DNA of 64,000 bases, taken from positions 89,501 through 153,500 of the forward strand of contig JAIVFH010000052.1 in the NCBI GenBank assembly GCA_025765595.1, written 5' to 3'. The translations under genes and the position numbers were made by a program. Shown here piece by piece: positions 35,403-46,420 of the stretch. The stretch comes from Obelidium mucronatum. Lineage: Eukaryota; Chytridiomycota; Chytridiomycetes; Chytridiales; Chytriomycetaceae. The notes under the pieces are model-generated. The model searched no databases. It was not told the DNA's origin and was given only the letters and a program-made list of their open reading frames with translations. Position 1 is the first letter of the stretch, and the number at the start of each line of letters is the position of its first letter.

Positions 35403-36203
35403 TCAGTGGTTAATGACCAGTCTCACGCCCACGTGTTTAGTCATTTCGAGGTCCGATACTTCGATCGCCGAGTGGCCGCGTTTGAAGCAGGATTGGCAGT
35501 ACAGGTCGTCGTCGCAGTCCGGACACGACAGCACGGCGTCGTCCGAGCAGATGCAGCAGAAGGCGTCGTCGGCGGCCACGGCGAGCGCCGTTGGCGACAG
35601 CAGTTCTTTGAGCGACAGCGGCGGCGGCGGCGGCGGGCCGAGCTCGGCCGCTGCGGCGCGCGTGTTTGTTGTCGTTGTTGTTGTTGCTGCGGCCAGACTC
35701 AGCCGCCGCAGCCGCAGCTGGAAGCGCGCGTCCTCGGCGTCGGCGTCGGCGTCGGCGGCGTCGTCGCCGGTGTTGCTGCTGCTGCGTTCCAAGCGCTGCT
35801 CGAGCTCCACCTCGTGCTGCACGCGCGCCAGCAGCGCGTCGACCTCGGCGGCGTCGGCCTCGGACGCAGACTCGGTCTCGGCCTCGCACGCGGCCCCGCC
35901 GCCGCCGGCGTCCGCGTCCGCAAACAGCCGCTGCGGCGACGTGAGCACCAGCGCCGTGTAGTCGACGTACGCGCCGCTCAGCTCGCCGCCGCCGCCGCCG
36001 CCGCCGCCGTGTTCCCTGCCCGCCTTGCGCTGCGCCAGCGGCGTCGACAGCGCCACCGGCTTCGTCCCCGTCAGCTTCGAGAGCCGCGCCGCGAGCTCCG
36101 CGTCGTATTCGCGGTTGCTGGCCGCCTCAGTCGCGCTGCTGCGGAGGGGCGTGCTCTTGAGTCGCTCAAACCGCGCGAGAATATCCTTGTCCAAATCGGC
36201 CAT
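35403..36203 (-). CDS. ANCHR/ZFYVE19-like protein (C-terminal B-box-type zinc motif)
   Basis: A single exon of 266 residues. The N-terminus, DLDKDILARFERLKS, resembles the helix that in ANCHR acts as a MIT-interacting motif. The C-terminus CCICSDDAVLSCPDCDDDLY, then CQSCFKRGH, matches the ANCHR zinc-binding module. Animal ANCHR also has a FYVE finger, which is absent here. The family holds VPS4 in the abscission checkpoint at the end of cell division. The middle is Ala/Gly/Pro/Thr-rich and strongly GC-rich: nearly the whole gene lies in one of the window's GC-rich patches. Confidence is good for the C-terminal module, moderate for the cellular role. Confidence 0.78.
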   Translation of the reverse strand: MADLDKDILARFERLKSTPLRSSATEAASNREYDAELAARLSKLTGTKPVALSTPLAQRKAGREHGGGGGGGGELSGAYVDYTALVLTSPQRLFADADAGGGGAACEAETESASEADAAEVDALLARVQHEVELEQRLERSSSNTGDDAADADADAEDARFQLRLRRLSLAAATTTTTTNTRAAAAELGPPPPPPLSLKELLSPTALAVAADDAFCCICSDDAVLSCPDCDDDLYCQSCFKRGHSAIEVSDLEMTKHVGVRLVINH

Positions 36204-36392
36204 TCTTTTTTTATTTGGAATATTTAATATTTATTTATTTAAAAAATAGTAAAAACGATTTCTACTATCGCACTATTTACATTATTCTACATGATCTTCG
36301 AAGGCTTAACCATTGTGAGGATGTGTGACTCACAGTTTCGCAATGTTCAAATATGAATAAAACAAAAAAAAAAGAATCAATAGATCAATCCG
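36204..36392. promoter_or_regulatory. Divergent intergenic region, ANCHR-like / carrier-like
   Basis: These 189 A/T-rich bases lie between start codons on opposite strands. They contain an A-run at 36363-36374. No specific site is claimed. Confidence 0.35.
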
Positions 36393-37302
36393 ATGGGACG
36401 AGAAGCCGAAGCTCCGTCAATCGTCTCGTTGGCCGATACATTTGCCACTGGAACTGCCGCTGGATTCGCCACAGAACTATTTCTGTACCCTCTCGAGCAT
36501 CCTCAGCCTCTGCACAAATTCACTGGAATCTCAATGCGAGAAATGGCATGGGTCGCAGGCACGCGTGCTCCAAGCACTGGTCTCCTCATGGCATCGTACG
36601 AGTTTGCCCGTGTTGGACTCGTCAATCATTTATTTCCGACACAACAACATCCGATCCTTACGCCACTTGTTGCTGGACTCATCGCCGTCTGTGCTGAAAG
36701 TCTCGTTCTCGCTCCGTTAGTGGCCATCAGGGAATCTACTGCTCGAAAACGAAATGTGAGTCATACCATCATCAAAGAAGAAAGGCTTGTGTCGGATGAC
36801 TCATCAATATTCTTTTGTACCAAAGTTTGCTAAACACCCGCTAAGGCTGCTGTCGCCATTCCCAAACATTGTTGCCACTACAGCTCCCTTTGTTTCACTG
36901 TACTATGCATTCTCAGATTTCTGTATTGATCGACTCAAGAAATCCAACGCTTTCAAAGATTCCCCTTCATGGGTGACGTCAGCAGTTGGAGGCGCCATCG
37001 GCGGGTCTCTCGCCATTCTAGGAGCAGCCCCCATTGAAGTTGCAAGAGTCAACTGGATCAACCGACACCAACAAGCATCAAATCCAACAACAACAACGAC
37101 TCCAACAACAACAGCAGCAACAAATAACAACACTTTGAAATGGAAGCTCGTCCATCAATCCCCACGATTCGCATTCAGAAGAGCGTTTTTCGGCATTATT
37201 CGGAGCACGGCTACAAAAGGACTTTTGGCTCGAGGGATTGTTGGGAGAGGTGTCATTCGTGGTGCAGTGACTGGTCTTGTTCGGGCAATCTTCAAAAAGT
37301 AG
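36393..37302 (+). CDS. Mitochondrial carrier-like protein, degenerate signature motifs
   Basis: Exons 36393-36755 and 36826-37302 (70-base intron) encode 279 residues, close to the usual 300 of mitochondrial carriers. Three weak repeats are visible. The first has GTAAGFATELFLYPLEHP; the second LAPLVAIRES; the third GGAIGGSLAILGAAPIEVAR, which keeps the P-x-[DE]-x-x-[RK] signature. The first two signatures are altered, as in atypical carriers that do not transport classical substrates. Inner-membrane location is inferred from the family. A Thr/Asn-rich insertion follows the third signature. The substrate is unknown, and a different multi-helix membrane family cannot be excluded. Confidence 0.6.
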
Positions 37303-37502
37303 CAGGCAAAAAAAAAAAAAAAAGTGGATTTAAATTCATAGCGTTGCACGTGTGCTTTTGTTTTTTAAGATTGTGACGGCTTTTAATGAAAATAAAGTTT
37401 AACGAAAATTTGGTTTATTTGGTATACAGAAATAGAACTACTACTGCTACACTACTACTTATACAAAAAAAAGAAGACAGGAACTTGCCAAAATCCTCCT
37501 CA

Positions 37503-37697
37503 TCAAAGGTCCATTCCATTTATCTTATGCAGTGAGTACAAGTTCATTGTTCGATTTCGTGAAGCGCATATTGTCGAATCAGACTGCGTCTGTCGTGTGG
37601 CACCAGTGTCGAAAGTCGGTGGAATTACTTGCACGGTGGAATTTGTACTAGTGGCAGTGAAGGCTGCAGCTGGCATCAACGGTTGCGAGATTGGCAT
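37503..37697 (-). CDS. Small protein, member 1 of a local three-gene family
   Basis: An ATG-initiated frame of 64 residues beginning MPISQPLMPAAAF and ending SRNRTMNLYSLHKINGMDL. The same ending, with the same strand and spacing, is found in the frame at 38258-38464 and in changed form at 39077-39313. The N-terminal part is Ala/Thr-rich and uncharged. No known domain is recognised. Conservation of the C-terminus in a duplicated, otherwise changing region suggests it is real coding sequence, possibly the last exon of a longer gene. Function unknown. Confidence 0.45.
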   Translation of the reverse strand: MPISQPLMPAAAFTATSTNSTVQVIPPTFDTGATRQTQSDSTICASRNRTMNLYSLHKINGMDL

Positions 37698-37920
37698 TTT
37701 TGTTGTTTTGTTTGTTGGTTTCAAGGGGCTTGTGTAACAAGAGTATTACACTTTTTTATCTGTGTTTTTCAAGCTTTGTGGGGAATGCCGCAAAAAGGAG
37801 GGCTATTCTTTTCTTTTTATAGTCTTTTTTGCGGTTTGTCGATGTTGTCAGAAATGTGATTTCGATTGAGTCACTTTCCATCGCGTTTTTTTTTTGTTTT
37901 CCGATGACGGGGGGCGGAAA
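37503..37920. repeat. Tandem duplication unit 1 (small gene plus upstream spacer)
   Basis: Matches 38263-38670. Shared stretches include the coding part and the spacer words AGAGTATTACACTTTTTTAT, AAGGAGGGCTATTCTT and GAGTCACTTTCCATCGCG. Small insertions and deletions separate the copies, so the event is older than the X and Y block duplications further on. Confidence 0.8.
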
Positions 37921-38257
37921 TCTGGAGAAAAGCTGAAGATGATTTCATTTGGAGTGTCTCTCGGTGGAGGGACGGGGAGGCACACTTTAATTTTTTGTGT
38001 TGTTTTGTTTCTGTAGTCTCTCCATCCTATTAAAACACGCATTTTAATACAGTGCAATGATATTCAAGAATTATTTGTCTCGATAGCCTGAAAGCAGGAA
38101 TTCCAAATGGATTTGCTCTTTTTTTTTTGTTAACCCATAAAGTTACAATATTATTATACACGACAATTCGGTTTATTTTTCTTTTTTTATAGTACACAAA
38201 GATGAGGATAATTATTTAGAAGGAATATCATTTTCTGGATGTTTCTTTGTAGGATCA
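37698..38257. other. Intergenic, duplicated spacer
   Basis: About 560 bases without a gene. The part from 37735 to about 37920 is repeated at 38492-38670 (see the repeat entries). T-runs occur throughout. Confidence 0.5.
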
Positions 38258-38464
38258 TTAAAGGTCCATTCCATTTATCTTGTGTAACGAGTACAAGTTC
38301 ATTGTTCGATTCCGCGATGCGCAAGAGCCAAAGAATCTTGTTGAATCATCAGACTGCGCGTGTCGTGTGGCACCAGTTTCGAAAGTCGGTGGAATTACTT
38401 GCACGGTAGAATTTGTAGTGGCAGTGAAGGCTGCAGCTGGCATCAATGGTTGCGAGATTGGCAT
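38258..38464 (-). CDS. Small protein, member 2
   Basis: 68 residues, beginning MPISQPLMPAAAFTATTNST and ending SRNRTMNLYSLHKINGMDL. It differs from member 1 by in-frame changes: a one-residue deletion after the second Thr, and a five-residue insertion (including RFFGS) before the conserved end. That all length changes are multiples of three supports selection on the frame. No domain is recognised. Confidence 0.45.
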   Translation of the reverse strand: MPISQPLMPAAAFTATTNSTVQVIPPTFETGATRHAQSDDSTRFFGSCASRNRTMNLYSLHKINGMDL

Positions 38465-38670
38465 TTGTTGGTTTGTTGGTTTCAAGAAGCTTATGTAATA
38501 AGAGTATTACACTTTTTTATCTGTGTGTTTTCAAGCTTTGTGGGGAATGTCGCAAAAAGGAGGGCTATTCTTCTCTTTTTATAGTTTTTTTTTGGCGGTT
38601 TGTTGATGTTGTTGTTGGAAATTTATGATTCCGATTGAGTCACTTTCCATCGCGTTTTTTTTCCGATGAC
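38263..38670. repeat. Tandem duplication unit 2
   Basis: Partner of 37503-37920. Confidence 0.8.
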
Positions 38671-39076
38671 GAGGGCGGAAATTAAGCCTAGGGTGGAGGA
38701 ATGGCAGATATTTTCGTTGAGAGTGTCTCTCAGTTGGCTGATTGAGGGGCATTGTTGTCGTCTCGTTATTCCACTTTAAAAATACACGCCCAGTGTCGCG
38801 TAATTTTCTATTCAAGAGTTTAAGACCAATCAAACTGAGAAAGTTGAACAAATCAAAATTGTATTTTGAAAAGAGCCTGTGAAGTCGCGAATTCACGTTG
38901 AATTCTTTTTATTTATTTTTTTTTTTTGCCGTTCAAATCTTTCATTATATCACTTTTTTTTTTTACATTATTTAAATTTTATATTTATTTTATACAACTA
39001 TATATGAGTCTGAAGAAGAAGAAAAAACACTATTGTTTCAATGAGGGTCGAGCCCAAGCTTTTTTTTTTTTGGTGT
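38671..39076. other. Intergenic, T-rich
   Basis: No gene seen. Several T-runs (38910-38960, 39061-39071) and a GAAGAAGAA run near 39015. Confidence 0.5.
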
Positions 39077-39313
39077 TCAAAAGATGAAGAGAACTGGATT
39101 CACACCATTCGACTTGTGTTGTTGGTACAAGCTCATTGTTCTATTACGCGACGAACATTGTTGCTGTTGTTCTGTTCTGGTCTGACGTCGCTCCTGATTG
39201 GCTGTAGTAGAAATGGCAGCTTGGAATGTGGGTAATGTCGCGAAGGCAATGGTGCTGGTAGCAGCGGTGGCTACGGCTGGGTTGGCACTGGTAAGAGGCA
39301 TAGTGACGGGCAT
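39077..39313 (-). CDS. Small protein, member 3 (diverged)
   Basis: 78 residues from the ATG at 39313 (MPVTMPLTSANPAV). The C-terminal part SSRNRTMSLYQQHKSNGVNP corresponds to SRNRTMNLYSLHKINGMDL of members 1 and 2. The N-terminal part is again Ala/Thr-rich with M-P-x-x-x-P-L near the start. Its flanks do not match those of members 1 and 2 as closely, so this copy is older. Function unknown. Confidence 0.4.
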   Translation of the reverse strand: MPVTMPLTSANPAVATAATSTIAFATLPTFQAAISTTANQERRQTRTEQQQQCSSRNRTMSLYQQHKSNGVNPVLFIF

Positions 39314-39645
39314 GGATGATGATGATTGTTTTTCTTTTTTTTTGTTTTGGAGAGCGAGGAGGTTCCAAGTATTCCTTGTGCGTTTTTGTTTTATTTTATT
39401 GAGTGGATGCTTTTTTTTCTTTCTGTGGGGAAACACGGTTTTTTATATATGGGATGATCGAGTGGGGATGAGATCTGACTCACAAGCTTTCGTTTGTTTT
39501 TGTTTATATGTCACGTTATCAAGTGCCACCCTACAAAAAAAAAGGGGGGGAGCCTCTCCCTCCAAGGTTTAAAATCATACTATTTAATGAAACGTTCTTT
39601 TATTCCCCGTTATGTACTGTTCTTCAAACCGAAAAAAAGGCATCT

Positions 39646-40228
39646 TCAAAGAGCAAGCAACAATACGGCACCAACGAGACTTCCCCAAACACCAACCACC
39701 GCCGCACTCGACTTTGAAGTAGTAGCCGCAACAACAGCGCCAGTAGTCTTTGGAGCCGCGCCACCGTTACCACCACAAGTCCCCGTCAACGTCATTTTGG
39801 TAAACTTAAAAACAGCACCGACAGGAACAAAGTTTACAAACGTGACATCCTTCAAATGCTTCAAATCAAACGGCTGGCCATTCAAATTAGTGCCAAAGTC
39901 TGTCCACTTGAGGTTCAAGGTTTGTGGTTTCCCGTTTGGAACAACGTAGGATGAAAGGACGCGGTATTGGGAGTCGATCCCACGTTTGTTGACGGAGGGG
40001 ATCCATTGAGTCAGTGTGATGTTGAAGTCGGAACCGATGGGGGCAATAAAGTCGAGGCTTGTGTGTGTGTGTGTTTTTTTTTTTTTTGTGGCCAAATGAT
40101 TGATTTGTCAATACAATTGAACGGCTTGTTTGCTTTTTTTTGTACCTCATTCCAGAGTAAGGAGTCAAGTCAAAGTCGTTTTCCCAGTTGAATTTTGTGA
40201 ACCAGCTGTATGGAAATTAATGAACACC

Positions 40229-40262
<34 letters not shown>

Positions 40263-40825
40263 ACTAATGCTCAACTAATTGATTGTAACGGCAGTATTTG
40301 GACGAGCGTCTGCTTCAAAGCTACCAACAACCGCACTATTGTTTCCAGCCGTGATGTCGAGTGAACCAACGGACAGAACTTCTGCCGCTCCAGAATCTGA
40401 AAATCGGAATGTTACAAAGGGTAAAAAACAAACAGAATAGAGTCCTTTTACCACCAAAATCACCCCCCATCAGATTCAAAGTCTTGTTGCAACTGTGATT
40501 AACAAGGGAACCCCCCCAAAAATGTAAAACATGAGTTATATGGAAAACACAAAATGATCGCTTTACCCATTGAATCCAGTGTTGGTATCGCAACCAGTCT
40601 ACATTTGATGATCAACATTATTTGTTAGTGTGATGCTGGTGGGTATGGCGGGCAATGCTGTTTTAACTCAACTGAAACAACTTTCCCGTCTTCAATCAAC
40701 GTCAACGGCTGCTGTCTGAACATGCTTGCATTCCTCGCACGGAAATCATCGACAAGGACATCCTGTTGGCAGGACTGGGCAGCAACTGTGCAGGACAAGA
40801 GTACCACTGAAATGAGGAATTGCAT
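39646..40825 (-). CDS. Secreted, probably GPI-anchored protein with jelly-roll-like motifs (six exons)
   Basis: The start MQFLISVVLLSCTVAAQSCQ is a signal peptide, followed by DVLVDDFRA. Inferred exons are: exon 1 from 40825 to about 40650 (donor unclear), then 40598-40567, 40492-40452, 40396-40276, 40206-40146 and 40057-39646. The junctions from exon 2 onward restore frame, through TGCDTNTGFNGCNKTLNL, GDFGDSGAAEVLSVG, INYWFTKFNWENDFDL and then DFIAPIGSDFNITLTQWIP. The order (L-x-D-D-F near the start, a late F-I-P segment, then NFVPVGAVFKFTKMTL) resembles a widespread fungal secreted family with a galactose-binding-like fold. The C-terminus is a hydrophobic tail after a Ser/Thr/Ala-rich stretch, typical of GPI attachment. 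Intron 4 holds a 32-base A-run. Confidence 0.65.
40230..40261. repeat. Poly-A homopolymer (32 bases) within an intron
   Basis: An uninterrupted A-run inside the inferred intron 40207-40275 of the secreted protein gene; on the transcribed strand it is a T-run upstream of the acceptor. The assembled length may be unreliable. Confidence 0.9.
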
Positions 40826-40858
40826 CTGTTCTAAATTGATTTTTCTTTGATTTTATTA

Positions 40859-42033
40859 ATTAATAAAATATTGGTTTTATTCATAATAATTAAAGCAAAA
40901 AACCAGCAAGACAATACTCACAACGACTCATTCTTCAGACAAATCACGTCACTTATAATTCTCATCGCCAGTATCGGCATCATCACGGTCACCATCACTA
41001 TCATCAGCATCATCGTCATTGTCGGAATCATCATTTTCGGCATCATTATTATCGGCAGCATCATCCCAGTTATCATACATGAAAGCCTCCATATCTTCAG
41101 CCGCAATTTGGGCAGCATCTGCAAGACGCGCGGCTTCAGCTTCTCTGTTTGCGGCAGCGGCAGCACTGCGATTGGCAGCAGCGGCACCGCGTTTGGCTGC
41201 AGCGGCATGGGCCTTGAGAGATCTGGCATGTTCGCGTGCATTTTCCCACATGGCTTGAAGGCGCTGATTACCATTTTGCGACGATGTGCTTCCCTTTGCG
41301 GCAGGCTGAGCTTTACCCTTTTCTTTTCTGTTTGCGGCTTGAGATTTCGGCATTTGTTTTCGAGACGCTGCTGGTCCTTGACCTTTTCTGATGCGGGATT
41401 TCGACTCTACTTTTCCTTTTGTGTCTTGATAGTTTTGGGACAAGCTTGAGCTGGCTTGATTCTGGCGAGAGATCACGGGCCTTGTTCGTAACACTATCCC
41501 ATACGGCTGCGAAGATGAAGACCCCGAGGCGGTAGGAACATGATATGATTGATATCCTGAAGATTGCGGCATATGGAAGCTGGAGGGACTTGTCAGCTGG
41601 GGTTGCTGGGACTCGGGCATTACTTGATGCCAGTTGGAGGAACCGTGTTGTTCTGGGTTTTGCATCTGAGAGAGCGGGTACTGAGGAATATTAGCGGCAT
41701 CTTCGGTTTGTTCGTTTTGATGTTGTGGTGTAGCTTGGAGCGGGAGTGGAATGTGTGAATTCGACATTTCTTGTTGCTGTTGTGGCGAGAATGGGGGGTC
41801 ATATGGCAAATTAATCGGTTGATGCTGTGCCGCGACTTGTTGGGGCTGTTCATTTGGCTGTGGGATGGCTTGGAGATGGAGAGGCATGTACATGTTGGCA
41901 GGAAACGTGTCGTCGAGTTGTTCCTGCTCTTGCAGGTATTCCATTGGACCCGCAGGCGAATGGCTTGAAAAATAGTCTGGGAGATTCTGGGCGGTCAAAG
42001 AGACGTTGAAAGCATGTGGCTCTTGTTGAGGTG
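40859..42033. repeat. Block X, copy 1 (segmental duplication)
   Basis: 1175 bases matching 51538-52712 in the same orientation with about three substitutions seen by eye (near 41489, 41575 and 41615), so about 99.7% identical. The left boundary is within an A/T word ATTAATAAAATA; the right boundary is after GTTGAGGTG. It contains most of the last exon of the Gln/Pro-rich gene. Confidence 0.93.
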
Positions 42034-43232
42034 GAGGAGGTGGTTGAGGCGGTTGAGGCGGTTGAGGCGGTTGAGGCGGTTGAGTTGGCTGTTGGTTTGG
42101 GTTGGCGGATGACGAAGAACCGCCGCGTTGCTGCAATTGAAGTATCGAAGAGCGTGAATCGTGTTATTCATCCCAGAATCATCAGATTGCATTGAATACC
42201 TCATATTCTTCCCTTGCCCTTTTGTCCTGTCTTGCTTCCAATTCCCCCATGCTCTTTTCATACTTCTTCCATCCAGGAGATGATGGTAACGGATTGCCAG
42301 TAAACAGTTTTCTTGACGCAGCTGCATTGGCTAGAGTACGATGTATCAATGGAACAAAAGATGAAAAGGTATCAAATAAGACGGAGATATTAGATCGCTC
42401 ACCTCTTGCCGGTGGGCGAACTTGAGGTGCTCTGATTGGTGTTGCGATTGGCGGGTTCGGATTCAAGGGGCGTGCTGACCAAAACCCAAGGAGTATTAGT
42501 GCTGAGCATAATTACACGAGCAAAAAAAGAGCTCACGTGGAATCCGGGGATTTTCTGGATTTTCTGGAAACTCACAGTACTGTTGGAAATGATCTGTTTG
42601 TTCAGATGAGTGAAATGTTGTACACTTCGGTGCTCAATAAACTTCCACCTTGACGATGAAAGACGGCATCCACATGATTCAAGCCGCCGCTTCTTGGGGC
42701 AAATTGGAATGTGCGCGCAAATTCGTGCATGGTTGACTCTTGGGTGTCAAGACGCACGCGACCAATGAGCAAGAGCGGATTTGTTGCATTGATTTCCCAT
42801 AGCATAGTGTATGGAATGGGCGACTCCAGGATTTGATGTGGAGACGCATGGAACTGTGCCGCCATTGCCGCAGAGGCAAAGGTGCAATGAACTCCAATGG
42901 CAGTGATTCTTTCTCCTGGTTCTGCGAATTCTGCCATGTCGATATTCTACAACAGATGGCCGGTGAGACAACATGAAGGGAAAACATGAAGGGAGAGCGA
43001 TGGGAAGGAGAGAACAAAGGACTGCAAAGGGGCAAGGACTACGTACGGCGATTGGATAACACGAAGTTGGTTTGATTGGCTGGAAGGGTTTCGAAGAGAC
43101 GCGTTGCGCTGAGCCAAGGTGGTCTGCTTGAAAGCGAAGGTAAGGGTTGGTTACAACGAGTGTGGGAAAGTTGATGCGACACGACTTTTGGAGATATTTT
43201 GGAATGCTTAGCCGAAAAAGGGGTTTAAACAT
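40949..43232 (-). CDS. Gln/Pro-rich protein with Ala-rich helix and acidic tail; intact copy
   Basis: Six exons, 43232-43047, 42946-42626, 42579-42537, 42474-42403, 42330-42200 and 42130-40949, with introns of 100, 46, 62, 72 and 69 bases, encode 644 residues without a stop. The N-terminal ~170 residues look globular (FPTLVVTNPYLRF, ITAIGVHCTFASAAMAAQFH). A Pro-rich linker follows, then a charged helical piece (SSPGWKKYEKSMGELEARQD), a long Gln/Pro/Ser-rich region, a basic segment with repeated Lys-Gly-Gln/Lys words, an Ala-rich helix (LKAHAAAAKRGAAAANRSAA) and an Asp-rich tail. No family is recognised. Composition suggests a nuclear protein. Its 3' 1.18 kb was copied to 51538-52712. Confidence 0.7.
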
Positions 43233-43299
43233 CACACGCTCAACTATACTCTTAAACTGGACCTATAACCTGCCTGCCTGCCTCATAACACCAAATAAT

Positions 43300-45177
43300 G
43301 TGAAACCTTGATAGCATTGCTTGCCTGCCCCTTCGATAAACTGGGAAACGGTGCTGCATTTCCCCTGGGACTCAAAAGTAGAGGTCTTATTCATCAATCA
43401 TTCAATTCTATAAGAACTGAAGAGCTTCTAATGCCAGTTGGATGGAAGGGGAAAACTTTTGATGACACTTCTTTGAAAGAAATGCCCATCACGCTTATCC
43501 AGCCTACACAAGTTCATCCACGTCGCTCGAAGTCCTGGCGGCAACTAAAATCTACGATGCGACCACTACTCAATGTGTGGCGTTGAGTTCGGAGACTCTG
43601 AATGTGGGTCTCAACACGCAAATGCATCGGACCAGCAAAAGCAAGCCACTATCGCAAATCTATTGGGATGCAATCCTCTTTGGTTCCTTCAACAGCGGCT
43701 GGTGGTGTTCGATGGGGAGGTTGTTTTAGCTGGACTCAAAAAACGACTCAACAAGCGCAAATGCAATCCCTATCGCAAGTATCAACTCTGCATAAACCCT
43801 CCTGGAAGTTTACCTGGCAGGAGCAAAATCATCAATATCGGCAGGCCATGAAAAAGTTTGAACAGATCGAGTCTGAGTAATTGAGATTATTTTGACTCGT
43901 CCCACCTAAATCCCCGACTTGGAAAAAAAAGTTCTATGGATGCTGGAGATGTCAGTACTTGTCATTTGACGCGAAGCCGCCAATGCCACTTCCCCTCAAA
44001 TGCCTCGGAATCCAAAGAACCCAAATCCTGACTGTCACGATCCCAGCCAACACTTCTATACCTCCCGCTTCTTCCCCTCAGGTTGCAGACAAACCAAATC
44101 CGTTTCAAAGTTCCTAAACGTGGCTACACCGCATGCAACCCAAACTCTTGCACAAGCGCCTTGACTCTACCAACTACAAATTTTCCACCTCAGCCTCAAA
44201 CTGTAAAGCAAATAACGGATTACTTCAGTTGTCTCAAAAAATTTACTCTAGTCTAACGGGCCAAATCGAGCATCTGTTGCGCATGCTGGCAGGAATTGGG
44301 CCAGGCGAGGCCGCAAAAGAAGCCGCTTTAAAGGGCAAATTTCACAAGATTCCCGAGCGGCAGAAAATGGTGGCTTTAGTGATCCAAAAGCGTTTACTGC
44401 AATTTGGACAGTTGAAGGGAGATTCGGCTGGAGTTATGGCGGCCATAGGTGGACGAGCCATGCAAGGGTTCCGAATTCCGCTGGAATGAATATTAATGCG
44501 GCTGCACTGATCGCGATGCTCCAACAGCACAGTCGCAATATTCAATGGCTCAGGCAGCAAACAGCGACCGATGTAGTTGCCTTTGAGAAAGCACTGTATC
44601 CAGATGCGAAGGATTACAAATGAGTTAATTCGCGATTCATACATCCGGGAATCATCGGTGCGTACGGGCTTTTTTTTGTTTGCTGTGTTTGCTTGTTCAC
44701 TGAGTTGTTTCCAGGACCCGAAGTGGAGGTTCCTGCTCCAACCCCAACTGTGAGCTGGCAACGAGTGGGACAAACCGCATCTAATCCAGCAAATCCAATC
44801 ATGAGCTCTGGTTCTGCTATATGTAACGAGCAGAGGCAGAGAATGGCACCAATTGCACCTTGGGTATCGAGTATTCCCAACAAACCACACACACGGCGCC
44901 GCCCGTTGCTAGTAATTTGGTGGTGCCACCAAGAACTCATTGCGCAGGCTTGCAAAATCAGCAACAACTTCAGCAAATTCAGGTTTACGACTTATGGCCG
45001 GCGTCCGGGGATTAAATGATCAATGGCAATCCAATCTATTGGATGCATCTCCAGCCATCGCTGATGTGGGTCTAGTTTTGTTGACAAAAAAAGTATGGCG
45101 GGATCGAAGTGGACAAGATTTATTCCGTGGTTCCCAGAGTGAAGAAAGTCAGCAAGTACAACCTTGGTTTGTTTTCG

Positions 45178-45211
<34 letters not shown>

Positions 45212-46420
45212 GTTCGTTCGTTTCTACTTTTTAATTTTTTTATTTCGTTCGTTCGTTTCCACTGGATATCGACACACTTACGCATCAAAATCCAATTTTT
45301 TTTCTTTTTTTGCAACAGCTGCTGAATTATACGATATAGCAATGTCTCTACAGTCCCCATCACCGATTGAGATTGCGTATTCTTTGAACGTGCTTACAGT
45401 CTTGTCGAATGATAAGGACGTGATTCTCCGAATTCCCGGACTTTCCCCCACTTGGATACGCAGCCATTAATTAACTCAAAACAACAAAATTCGTCACCAG
45501 AAAAATTGAACTGTATACCGTTGGACGACGAATTCACACCTATTTGAACATCGCTGTATCTCGAATCTGCGACTTACGCTTGTACTACCGCAAATTTATT
45601 TTCGACAAATTCTTAAACGGGCAGCCATATGGATAAACGGAAAGCGTATTTTAAAAGGCTCGTGTCGATCTCGACTGTTTTCCGGAATTTGAGTGCAGCG
45701 ACTGTGGAGAACCAGCAATGGCTGGGTAAGAACGCTGGTTATGCGCTTCGGGTATCTCCGTTTGAACCCGTTGATGACGATGCAGACGCCGTTGAAGACG
45801 ACGACTCAGTTTTTGAGACGTTTGGGTTGGATGATGACGATGATATCTTTTTGGATGACGAACCGCCGCCTTGGCGGAGAGCAAGATCGATATCAAGAAT
45901 GCAGACTTGTTTGCAGAATGCCAGGGAGAGCTGGATTCGCTGTTGACTGTTTGCGTCAAAGTGTTGCCTCAATGTGGGGGCTGGCCGCCAAATGGAACTG
46001 CGGATGATTCCGTGTGTTGGAAGCTGGCCATGTCGTGTTTGTAATCATTTGGTAGTGATGGTGCATGGCGCGCCTGGAGAAGTCGAAGAGGAGGAGCCTG
46101 GAAGGGAGGAAAGGGAGTTTCTCTGGCGGTGGTGACCACTGTTACCCTTGACCGGCCTTTCGCGTACTCTTGAGGACTGCGTTCTCATAAGCGGTGTGCG
46201 TTGAGTCAATGTCCAATGTTGGTTCCGCTTTTACTCAGTCTCATGCGAAAACCGTCGTTACCGCCCAACTACCCACCGAATTCATCCGTTGAATTGCAAT
46301 TTCATTCAATGTGTGTGAAGGCCAGTCGGATATTTGTTGAAGCACGGCAGAGAGCATGGGATGACGCTCGGAGTGTTGTTGAAAGTGTTTTTGTTGCGAT
46401 GGGATTAGTGGTGCGATGAT
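43300..46420 (+). pseudogene. Broken SWI1/ARID1 (BAF250)-like gene
   Basis: Coding traces on the plus strand change frame repeatedly. Gln-rich fragments (QNQQQLQQIQ near 44960) lead to KIYSVVPRVKKVSKYNL at about 45115, then, after a T-rich intron and acceptor near 45320, AAELYDIAMSLQSPSPIEIA with YSLNVLTVLSNDKDVI, then KRLVSISTVFRNLSAATVEN near 45655, then ELDSLLTVCVKVLPQ near 45930. Order and spacing match the conserved C-terminal armadillo region of ARID1/BAF250 proteins, subunits of SWI/SNF chromatin remodellers. I found no ARID domain. Frameshifts and stops (for example TAA at 46042-46044, where the second copy of this segment reads AAA) argue for a pseudogene. Alternatively it is a real gene with unrecognised introns and sequence errors. 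Confidence 0.5.
45178..45205. repeat. Poly-T homopolymer
   Basis: An uninterrupted T-run of about 28 bases inside the probable intron of the SWI1-like gene. Confidence 0.9.

Noticed and set aside
40847..41449. Plus-strand frame rich in Ile/Val/Thr that looks like a membrane protein (repeated at 51550-52128)
   Set aside because: It is the complement of the Asp-rich tail and Ala-rich helix of the minus-strand Gln/Pro-rich gene; GAT/GAC runs read backwards give Ile and Val. The spliced minus-strand model explains the sequence.
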